Under the pieces are notes generated by a model, which did not search any database, was not told the origin of the DNA, and was given only the letters and a program-made list of their open reading frames with translations. Made by a program: the position numbers and the translations under genes. This document shows positions 1 through 5,710 of a DNA stretch of 6,887 nucleotides, in pieces. Source of the DNA: Deltaproteobacteria bacterium (GTDB lineage Bacteria; Myxococcota; Polyangia; Polyangiales; B10-G4); assembly GCA_019312705.1 (NCBI GenBank), contig JAFDCW010000510.1, positions 1 through 6,887 on the forward strand. The letters run 5' to 3'. Each line of letters opens with the position of its first letter. The first letter of the stretch is position 1.

Positions 1-1
1 G

Positions 2-811
2 GTAATCCCCATGGGCGACAAACCCGCGGTCTTCGGACGCGGCAGCGAGGCCGACATTCGCATCCACGACCAGGGGATTTCGCGCAAACACGGGACCTTC
101 CTGATCCGGGGCAACGAGCTCTACTTCCAGGACCTCGGCAGCACCAACGGAACCTTCCTCGAAGGCAACCCCATCCGCGGAGAACTGCTACTCGAGGACG
201 GGTCACGGCTGCAGCTCGGCCGAACGCTGGTCCGCGCCCATCTGAGGAGCTCCGGCGAGGTCGAGGCGGTCAAGAAGCTCTACGAATCTTCGGTACGCGA
301 CGCTCTGACGGGCCTCTACAACCGCCGGCACCTCGACGAACGCCTCGAGGCCGAGTTTGCCTACGCCGCCCGCCACCGGATTCCGTTCTCGTGCCTGGTC
401 CTCGACCTCGACCATTTCAAGAGGGTGAACGACACCTGGGGCCACGCCGCTGGCGACGTAATTCTCAAAGCGCTCGCGACCTTCATCGTCGAGGCGGTCC
501 GCACCGAAGACGTCGTGGGGCGCTACGGGGGCGAAGAAATCGTCGTCCTGCTGCGCGGCGTCAATGCCCAGGGTTCGGAGATTCTCGCCCAGCGAATCCG
601 CGCCGGCATCGAGTCGTTGAAGACCCCATACGAGGACAAGCTGATCAGGGTCACCACCAGCATCGGGGTGGCCACCTGGGACCCTGGGCGACCCTTCGTC
701 GACGCCCAGGCGCTCTTCAACGCCGCCGACGAATGTCTCTACCGAGCGAAGCAGTCCGGCCGCAACCTCGTCATCTGCGACAGCACCGCCCGCTCCGTAC
801 CCCCCGCCTGA
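2..811 (+). CDS. FHA-GGDEF diguanylate cyclase (5' end outside window)
   Basis: Predicted cytosolic enzyme that makes cyclic di-GMP from two GTP, with a phosphothreonine-reading FHA module in front. Numbering from the ATG at position 11: the FHA domain spans about residues 1-75, with the GR-G-S start (9-12), SRKH (24-27) and DLGSTNGT (41-48). A short linker leads to the GGDEF domain (about 95-257), with RDALTGLYNRR (96-106), DLDHFKRVND (132-141) and the active-site loop GGEEI (173-177). The inhibitory I-site RxxD is present as RTED (164-167), exactly five residues before the loop, so both catalysis and product inhibition look intact. The reading frame is open upstream of the ATG (V-I-P), and the FHA first strand would lie there, so the ATG at 11 is probably internal and the gene starts before the window. 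The stop TGA at 809-811 touches the first palindromic element. FHA-GGDEF fusions are common in myxobacteria. The signal that controls this one cannot be read here. Confidence 0.93.
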   Translation, partial: VIPMGDKPAVFGRGSEADIRIHDQGISRKHGTFLIRGNELYFQDLGSTNGTFLEGNPIRGELLLEDGSRLQLGRTLVRAHLRSSGEVEAVKKLYESSVRDALTGLYNRRHLDERLEAEFAYAARHRIPFSCLVLDLDHFKRVNDTWGHAAGDVILKALATFIVEAVRTEDVVGRYGGEEIVVLLRGVNAQGSEILAQRIRAGIESLKTPYEDKLIRVTTSIGVATWDPGRPFVDAQALFNAADECLYRAKQSGRNLVICDSTARSVPPA

Positions 812-952
812 ACAGCGTCGCCTGGAGCGCGATACCCGGCGCGAGGTGGCCCCGCTTCCTGCGCTGCCTGCTCACCTACGAAAGGTAGGCTCCGCGGGCT
901 GCTCGGAACCGGGACCACCTCGCTTGGGTCTCACGCTCCATGCGACGCTGTT
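811..952 (+). repeat. Palindromic MITE-like element, copy A
   Basis: A 142-bp element. Its 19-bp ends, aacagcgtcgcctggagcg (811-829) and the reverse complement at 934-952, differ at one position. The pairing continues inward: 841-854 pairs with 910-923 with one mismatch, and an apical hairpin has stem cctac (875-879), loop gaaag (880-884) and stem gtagg (885-889). The whole element could therefore fold as one long hairpin in RNA or a cruciform in DNA. It holds no transposase, so it would be a non-autonomous element (MITE-like), a REP/BIME-type palindrome, or a structured 3' UTR or terminator. It begins on the last base of the upstream stop codon. No target-site duplication is evident (flanks cgcctg and ggatcc). 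Confidence 0.7.
875..889 (+). other. Apical hairpin of copy A
   Basis: Stem cctac, loop gaaag, stem gtagg. In copy B the outermost pair is g-c instead of c-g, so both partners changed together. This supports selection on the pairing itself. Confidence 0.6.
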
Positions 953-1003
953 GGATCCTCGCGAGGGGCATCGCTCGGGGGTTCATCGGGTCCCGCACGC
1001 GAG

Positions 1004-1122
1004 CTGTCTCGCATGGGTCGTGAGACCCAAGCGGTGCGGATCGTAGTCGGCTAGGGCGAACCGCTCAGTTGAACCGATCGCGTCCAGGTACATCAGTCGC
1101 CGAGCGCCAGTATCACGCCAGG
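1004..1122 (-). repeat. Degenerate third copy of the palindromic element
   Basis: Positions 1004-1033 match 28 of 30 bases of 1262-1291 in copy B, including the perfect small hairpin gggtc-gtga-gaccc. The other boundary is suggested by 1104-1122, which resembles 1371-1391 of copy B with small gaps. The roughly 70 bp between these ends does not align with either full copy. This may be a decayed element, a recombinant, or a different member of the family. The 1004-1033 match is firm; the right boundary is a guess. Confidence 0.45.
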
Positions 1123-1266
1123 AACTCCCACTGCCCCACGCGGGCAACGGCGCCCCAGGAGTCCTCACCGACCCACACCCAAAAACCGCGCCGCAGGAGT
1201 TCCCACCGCTTCACGCCCACAAACTGCGCCCCAGGAGTCCCCACCGCCCCACGCCCGTAAACTGTG
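1116..1266. repeat. 38-bp tandem repeat, four units
   Basis: Units at 1116-1152 (37 bp), 1153-1190, 1191-1228 and 1229-1266. Each starts with a c(c/g)(c/g)caggag-like core, then a C-rich cccaccg and ccacgccc segment, and ends with aaactgcg or similar. Units 2-4 are all exactly 38 bp and differ by a few substitutions. The unit start resembles the gcgccccagg found at the end of copy B (1382-1390), so the array may have grown from an element end by slippage. There are no unique spacers, so it is not a CRISPR array. No start codon and frame worth calling runs through it. Confidence 0.75.
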
Positions 1267-1402
1267 TCGCCTGGGTCGTGAGACCCAAGCGAGGCGGCCT
1301 CGGTTCCGAGCAGCCCGCGCAAGCTACCTTTCGTAGCTGAGCAGGCAGCGCAGGAAGCGAGGTCGGATCGCGCCGGGTATCGCGCCCCAGGCGATACAGT
1401 TT
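1259..1402 (-). repeat. Palindromic MITE-like element, copy B
   Basis: A 144-bp second copy, inverted relative to copy A. Its ends, aaactgtgtcgcctggg (1259-1275) and the reverse complement at 1386-1402, differ at one position. The apical hairpin is gctac (1323-1327), loop ctttc, gtagc (1333-1337), extended by an extra a-t pair (1322/1338). Aligned to copy A over 130 bp there are about 17 substitutions and no gaps. It begins at the stop codon of the outer-membrane protein gene (tta at 1402-1404 on the + strand), so that mRNA would enter it in the same orientation as the cyclase mRNA enters copy A. It could serve as a terminator or mRNA 3' end on either side. Confidence 0.7.
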
Positions 1403-3105
1403 TAGAAGCGGAACTGGGCTTCTAGGCGCATCTCCCGCTCCAGGGTGTTGTCCTGGGCGCGGTCTGGGTTCTGTTCGAAGCGTGACTCGCGGTACATCAG
1501 CGAGAGCAGGCCGATGTTGCGGAACCAGAACCAGTGAGCGGCGACGCGCCACTGGAACTGTTGAATGGGCCGCCGGAGGGCCGAGTCGAAGTCGGGCTCT
1601 CCCTCGCCGTACTCGCTGGGGTAGAAGCCGCCGATGTCCCCGGCGAACATCAGCCACCGGGGAATGGCCAGCACGGAGAGCTGTGCGTTCCAGGCGGTCT
1701 GAAACGAACCGCCATAATCGAGCACGTACTTGGAGTAGGACTCCACCCGGGCGTGGAAGCGGGAGAACTCGAAGACCGCCTGGGCGTTGACCGCGGGGAA
1801 GCGCTCTCGGGGCCGCTGGTCGTACTTGCCGCCGACGAGGATGGCGAGGGTCGCTGGAACCGGGGTGTAGAGGTAGGGGGTATCGAAGCGGTCGTAGCTG
1901 CCGAGGATGTTGAGGTGCAGCTGTCCGCCGGCGTTCCAGGCGAAGTTGCGGGTGTCGTCGCGGAAGAAGGCACCACCGACGTTGCCGTTGAAGAAGCCCG
2001 AGCCTCCGGCACCGAAGACCCGGTAGCGGAGGGTATTGCCGATGAGGGGCCCGCCAAACTCAGCCGCCGCGCCGTTGTTCTGCTCGAATCCGTTGAAGAG
2101 GTAGAAAGGCGGGTCGAGGAGGGGCTGCTTCGAGGTGCTGATGATGAGGCCCGAAGACAGGCCACCGGAGCCGGAGTTCACGTTGACGTAGTGCCCGGTA
2201 TCGCCGAGGGGCACCTGGAAGACCATGAAGGTCAGGCGCGGAGAGTTCTCGAGACGCAGGTTCAACAGGAAGAAGCTGTTGTTGATCATCGGGATGGAGC
2301 CGAGGGCACGGACCTGGACCCGGCGGAAGCGCACATCGCCGAAATCCTGGGTATTTGGCACGGAGCCCCCGGGGGCGAGGGCGTTCTCCTCGAAGTTGTA
2401 CGAGGCGCTGATGCCGGTGACGACCGAGAAGCGGAAGCCGGGGTCGCCCTGGCAGACCGTGACCTGGGGGTCGAAGCGGCACCCGAAGTCGGCGCAGTCG
2501 ACGCGGCCGTCGCCGTCGTTGTCCATGCCGTCCGAGCAGAGGTAGTCGTTGCGCTCACCGTCGGCGTCGCCGAAGTTGCCGATGAGGTCTTCGACGGTCA
2601 TGTCGCCGGTGAGCTCGGGGATGTCGTCGACCCCCATGCCGGTGGTGCTGCCGCCCTCATTGGGGCCCGTGTAGCTGCCCTGGCAGACGGTGATCCCCGG
2701 GCCCGAGCACTCGTCGTCATCGCAATCGACGGCGCCGTCGCCGTCGTTGTCGATCCAGTCGCTGCACCGGTCGTTGTTGCGCTCGGTATTGCCCCCAGCT
2801 TCGCAAATGGGGTTGCCGAAACAGTCCGCGTCAGCGCAGTCGGCGAGGCCATCGCCGTCGTCGTCCTGGCGGTCGTCGCAGACCGTCTCCCGGATAGGCC
2901 GGGCTTCGGCGGTGGGCGGATCCACTACCTGTGGAGGCGGCGGGGGCCTCGAGTCATCGGGCGCGACCATGCCGCCGGCGGCACCGTCGGGCGGGGCGCC
3001 CTGGTCACCCTCCTGGGGTGACTCGGGGGCTTGGGCGAGGGCTACGGCGGGGTACAGAAGTGCCGCGAGGATGAGAGCGGGGCTCGTTGTTTTCGTCAGT
3101 CGCAT
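1402..3105 (-). CDS. Outer-membrane beta-barrel-like protein with N-terminal DxDxDG/Cys repeats
   Basis: I do not recognise a named family. The chosen start (ATG 3105-3103) gives 567 residues. A longer in-frame start at 3165 would place 20 unlikely residues before an otherwise clean signal peptide. Residues 1-24 look like a Sec signal peptide, with cleavage near A-L-A/Q-A. A Pro/Gly-rich spacer follows to about 70. Then come three cysteine repeats holding D-x-D-x-D-G calcium-type loops, at about 76-101, 114-141 and 190-218. From about 222 to the end are alternating aromatic/polar strands with Gly- and Asn-rich turns, and the protein ends in Q-F-R-F. A terminal Phe is the usual outer-membrane insertion signal. 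This suggests a porin-like barrel with a calcium-stabilised N-terminal part in the periplasm or at the surface. The start overlaps the upstream lipoprotein stop by 10 bp, with an aggtggaag Shine-Dalgarno just before it, so translation is probably coupled. Confidence 0.82.
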   Translation of the reverse strand: MRLTKTTSPALILAALLYPAVALAQAPESPQEGDQGAPPDGAAGGMVAPDDSRPPPPPQVVDPPTAEARPIRETVCDDRQDDDGDGLADCADADCFGNPICEAGGNTERNNDRCSDWIDNDGDGAVDCDDDECSGPGITVCQGSYTGPNEGGSTTGMGVDDIPELTGDMTVEDLIGNFGDADGERNDYLCSDGMDNDGDGRVDCADFGCRFDPQVTVCQGDPGFRFSVVTGISASYNFEENALAPGGSVPNTQDFGDVRFRRVQVRALGSIPMINNSFFLLNLRLENSPRLTFMVFQVPLGDTGHYVNVNSGSGGLSSGLIISTSKQPLLDPPFYLFNGFEQNNGAAAEFGGPLIGNTLRYRVFGAGGSGFFNGNVGGAFFRDDTRNFAWNAGGQLHLNILGSYDRFDTPYLYTPVPATLAILVGGKYDQRPRERFPAVNAQAVFEFSRFHARVESYSKYVLDYGGSFQTAWNAQLSVLAIPRWLMFAGDIGGFYPSEYGEGEPDFDSALRRPIQQFQWRVAAHWFWFRNIGLLSLMYRESRFEQNPDRAQDNTLEREMRLEAQFRF

Positions 3106-4602
3106 ACCAGGCTTCCACCTGCTCGGGATTCGCACAGGCCCCGGAGGGTCGGGTGCCAATTGCAATCCCAGTCTTCACAATCCACGAAGCCGTCTTGGTC
3201 GTTGTCGACTCCGTCAGAACAGTTGGCGATGACGACCTGAATGATCGCCTCGTCTTCGGTGATGCTGCTCAAGGCGGGGTCGGTCATCTGCCAGTTGAGC
3301 AGCACGGCATCGGGGATGCCGTCGCCCGGTCCGAGCGCCGCCTCGAGGCAAGGCGCGGTCACCTGGAGGGGGCCCCCGAAAGTCCGAGCGCCACGACACG
3401 AGAAGTCCTGGCAGTCCGGGAACCCGTCACCCTCGTTGTCGATGCCATCCTTGCAGACCTCGAACTCTGCCTCACAAAGCCGGAGCAGCATCCGGTCCTC
3501 CTCAGTAGCGGCAACCGTGGGAACGCACGAGTTGTCATCGCAGTCGGCGAAACCGTTGCCGTCGTTGTCGATCCCGTCCGTGCAGCGCTCGAAGCCCTCT
3601 TCGGCGGTGGTGGCACAGTGGGCAGCGATGGCCGCGTCGAGAGAGCGCGAGCACGAGAAATCAGCGCAGTCGAGGAAGCCGTTGGCGTCGTTGTCGATGC
3701 CGTCCATGCACTTGGCGAGGGTGTCTTCCGCATCGCCACCCGTAGTTTCGCACAGAGCGGCGACGGCCGGGACATCCGAAGCCGAGCAGGAGAAGTCTTC
3801 GCAGTCGGTGAAGCCGTTGCCGTCATTGTCGATACTGTCGCTGCACGCCTCGACCGTATCTTCGGCGAGGCTCTCGCAGTACATCACGATCGCCGGGTCG
3901 TCTTGACATGAAAAGTCGGCGCAGTCGGTGTAGGTGTCTCCGTCGTTGTCGACCCCGTCCATGCACTTCGCGAGGGTATCCTCGTCGCTCACGCAGGCCG
4001 GGGCGCTGAGACATTCACTGTCGTCACAGTCGGCGAAGCCGTCCCCCTCGTCATCGATGCCGTCGCTGCAGTTCAACTCTCCGATGCAAGCGCCGTCCAT
4101 GCGGCAATCGGGGTCCGCGCAGTCGACACGACCGTCATCGTCGTCGTCCGTGCCATTGACGCAGAGCTCGGTCGGGACGAGTTCGCTGCCATCGCAAACA
4201 CTGACGTAGGGCCCGTTGCGACAGCCGAAGTCCGCGCAGTCCGTGAAGCCGTTGCCATCGTTGTCGATGGCGTCGCTGCACGTTTCGTTGGTGAACTCGC
4301 GTCCGCAGCAGAGTTCCGGTGCAGGCCCGGAGGTTGTCTTCCTGAACACGCGGGGGGACCAGGGGGATGATGCGTGCGCAGTGATTCGAGCCGAGGCAGT
4401 CCGAGTCTTCGCAATCGATGAATCCGTCCCGGTCGTTGTCGCGCCGGTCGGAACAGGCGAGTTCGTCCGACTCGTAGCCGAGGGGAGGCCCTTCGGCGAC
4501 TGGCGTGAAACACGCGGCCAGGAACGTCCCGGACGCCCCCAAGAACCCCAAGAGGGCAAAGACGTACAGCGAGGCCATGAGGGTTCGATTAAGCGAAGAC
4601 AT
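3096..4602 (-). CDS. Repeat-rich surface lipoprotein with apparent frameshift
   Basis: The predicted secreted lipoprotein is about 500 residues if one frameshift is repaired. From the ATG at 4602 (GGAG seven bases before it), residues 1-30 form a lipoprotein signal peptide with lipobox L-A-A-C (Cys31). Ten repeats follow, each about C-x-D-x-I-D-N-D-G-x-G-F-x-D-C-x-D-x-x-C, with a fourth Cys at variable distance. The first (CSDRRDNDRDGFIDC) is in the start frame; the other nine are one base out of phase. The D-x-D-x-D-G-x-x-D-C-x-D core looks like the calcium-binding loops of thrombospondin type-3 repeats or the MopE-type metal-binding motif. Metal binding is inferred. The span is 1507 nt, one more than a multiple of three, so a +1 correction is needed near 4305-4357. 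Without it the signal peptide and the repeat body are separate frames. It ends in tga (3098-3096), overlapping the next gene's ATG. The exact function is unknown. Confidence 0.75.
3112..3116 (-). promoter_or_regulatory. RBS of the outer-membrane protein gene
   Basis: ggaag within aggtggaag, six bases before the ATG at 3105. It decides the start in favour of 3105 over the upstream in-frame codon at 3165, and it lies inside the end of the preceding gene. Confidence 0.6.
3172..4456 (-). repeat. Ten-unit coding repeat (calcium-loop/Cys modules)
   Basis: The modules of the lipoprotein are also similar at DNA level. On the + strand a core like gcagtcggcgaagccgt followed by gtcgttgtcgatgcc recurs roughly every 100-170 bp. 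Spacing varies because the loops between the third and fourth Cys differ in length. Some unit pairs are notably alike (those preceded by E-D-T-L-A-K-C), suggesting recent internal duplication. Three related units lie in the next gene, at about 2483-2883. Confidence 0.75.
4305..4357 (-). other. Apparent +1 frameshift zone
   Basis: The signal-peptide frame and the repeat frame of the lipoprotein gene are both open through here, so no stop marks the switch. A run of six C on the coding strand (4352-4357, with five more at 4362-4366) is a plausible indel site. A later switch near 4305-4315 is also possible: it would keep the E-D-N-L-R-A-C segment, which resembles the E-D-T-L-A-K-C linkers of other repeats, before C-C-G-R-E-F. 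Sequencing error, true mutation and phase variation cannot be told apart here. Confidence 0.65.
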
Positions 4603-4609
4603 ACAAATA

Positions 4610-4613
4610 CTCC
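4610..4613 (-). promoter_or_regulatory. RBS of the lipoprotein gene
   Basis: GGAG seven bases before the ATG at 4602. It supports this ATG over the in-frame TTG at 4635, which would overlap the upstream stop and put extra residues before the signal peptide. Confidence 0.6.
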
Positions 4614-4631
4614 GAATCCCCCCGAGACCCT

Positions 4632-5663
4632 TCAAGGTAGCGTACCGCGGTCACGAAGGCAGCTCGCCCGGTCGCGACCATATCGACGCTGGAAATCAGC
4701 GTAAAGCGCACAGGAGCCTGGCCGCACCGTTCGCTGACCGAGGGCGCCGGCGGACATCGCCCGCTCGAGGCGCGTGGAGAGAAGCCCTGCGAGGCGCAGA
4801 TCGGTATTGTACCCCTGAGTCTCCATCATGGCTGCGCGCTCTTCTTCTTCGGTGAGCCAAGCCGGGAGCTCCTCCCGCCGGACCCAACGGTCGACGATCT
4901 CCACCAAGAGCAGGTTCGAGAGCTCACTGAGGAGCGGCGAGACCTCCGGGTCTTCCCGCAGGCGGCGCGCGTAGGCCCGGACGAGGCCCTCGTCGGAGAC
5001 CACTTCCTGGTAGCAAACCCACTCACACTCCCCGTAGTCGTTCTCGTGAATCCATTTTTCCGAGTGACCGTCGCGAGTCGAGATGAGGCGGTTGTAGGTA
5101 GGCTTGGTCCGCTCCGGGTCCTCGTGATTCGAGTGCAGGGAGGTCAGGACGAAGGCCGGGACCCCGTGGGCCCACATGCCGCGCCGTTCGCGAATCGCCT
5201 CCTGCTGGGCCCGGAGGTATTCGGGGCGGGAGGGCGTATCGTCGACGTTCATCGCGTGGGCAAAGCCATTGCGGATCTGGCTGACGACCAGATCTGGGCA
5301 ATCCATCAGTATGCGGCCGTACACATCCGTCTCGCCGTCGGTATTGCAGTGCCAGGTGCCGTGCTTGCCGTGGTTCGTCGCCTGCTTGGCGTTGACGAAG
5401 AGCTCGTAGGGGTGGAAGTCGCCCCACTGATGCACGGGCCCGAAGCTCTCGAGGGTATTGAAGCCCGCGAGGCGGCACTGACGTCCGGAATACTCCCCCG
5501 CGAAGATGCGGAAGCTATCGCCGTCGTTGAAGCGCACGGGCACCAGGCGCCCGTTGACGTAGGCGCGCGTATAGGACGTCGCCTGGGCCGCGGGCTCTTC
5601 ACCCGCGAGGAAGAGCACCGGTACGATGAGCGCCACGAGGGCGAGCCGACTGCTGATACGCAC
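4632..5663 (-). CDS. Secreted staphylococcal nuclease-like (SNase-fold) protein
   Basis: Predicted exported phosphodiesterase of the thermonuclease family, with DNA/RNA hydrolysis the likely role. The preferred start is the GTG at 5663 (GGAG seven bases upstream), giving 343 residues that begin with a signal peptide (R-I-S-S-R, hydrophobic core, A-A-Q-A). A longer TTG start at 5714, overlapping the bpt stop, is possible. Numbered from that TTG, the SNase motifs are DGD (64-66), R81, E89 and YGR (132-134), followed by R-N-G-F-A-H (148-153) and the terminal helix with R-R-G-M-W (177-181). These align with D19/D21, R35, E43 and R87 of staphylococcal nuclease. The residue matching calcium ligand D40 is Asn86, so metal binding may be altered. 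About 160 residues after the SNase core, with Cys230, Cys234, Cys335 and Cys352, match nothing I know. It lies 47 nt after bpt and 29 nt before the lipoprotein ATG. Confidence 0.83.
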   Translation of the reverse strand: MRISSRLALVALIVPVLFLAGEEPAAQATSYTRAYVNGRLVPVRFNDGDSFRIFAGEYSGRQCRLAGFNTLESFGPVHQWGDFHPYELFVNAKQATNHGKHGTWHCNTDGETDVYGRILMDCPDLVVSQIRNGFAHAMNVDDTPSRPEYLRAQQEAIRERRGMWAHGVPAFVLTSLHSNHEDPERTKPTYNRLISTRDGHSEKWIHENDYGECEWVCYQEVVSDEGLVRAYARRLREDPEVSPLLSELSNLLLVEIVDRWVRREELPAWLTEEEERAAMMETQGYNTDLRLAGLLSTRLERAMSAGALGQRTVRPGSCALYADFQRRYGRDRASCLRDRGTLP

Positions 5664-5670
5664 CCCGAGT

Positions 5671-5674
5671 CTCC
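5671..5674 (-). promoter_or_regulatory. RBS supporting the GTG start of the nuclease
   Basis: GGAG seven bases before GTG 5663. The alternative TTG at 5714, within TTGA shared with the bpt stop, has no purine-rich site before it. Confidence 0.5.
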
Positions 5675-5710
5675 AGTCCGTATGCGGGGTCGCACGGAGA
5701 CGCCACCTTG

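Larger units (their letters stand above)
812..1401. other. Repeat-filled convergent intergenic region
   Basis: About 590 bp without a convincing gene, between the stop codons of two convergent genes. Its ends are about 130-bp inverted copies of each other (817-946 and 1266-1395, roughly 87% identical without gaps by hand count). Between them lie a degenerate third copy and four 38-bp tandem units. Short open frames exist on both strands, but they merely translate the repeats: the same L-P-A-L-P-A-x-L-R-K-V peptide appears from both arms. Positions 953-1003 show nothing recognisable. Confidence 0.85.

Noticed and set aside
811..952. Classical Rho-independent terminator
   Set aside because: The hairpin is far longer than usual and no T-run follows it, so I list it as a palindromic element that might affect transcription ends rather than as a terminator.
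846..1046. Small + strand frame in the intergenic region
   Set aside because: It lies across copy A and the third copy, and its peptide recurs from copy B only because the DNA is repeated. No ribosome site or domain.
1116..1266. Possible CRISPR array
   Set aside because: The 38-bp units abut directly with no unique spacers, and no cas gene is near.
1211..1657. 148-codon minus-strand frame
   Set aside because: It overlaps the end of the outer-membrane gene in another frame and runs through copy B and the tandem array. A repeat-derived artefact.
1534..3021. A 495-codon open frame on the + strand
   Set aside because: It is antisense to the outer-membrane protein gene, has a Val/Ala/Glu-heavy composition typical of a GC-rich shadow frame, and shows no recognisable domain. 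The minus-strand frame has a signal peptide, repeats and a barrel-like end.
3087..3911. A 274-codon open frame on the + strand
   Set aside because: Antisense shadow of the lipoprotein repeats; its own repeat look is only the complement of the DNDG-DC modules.
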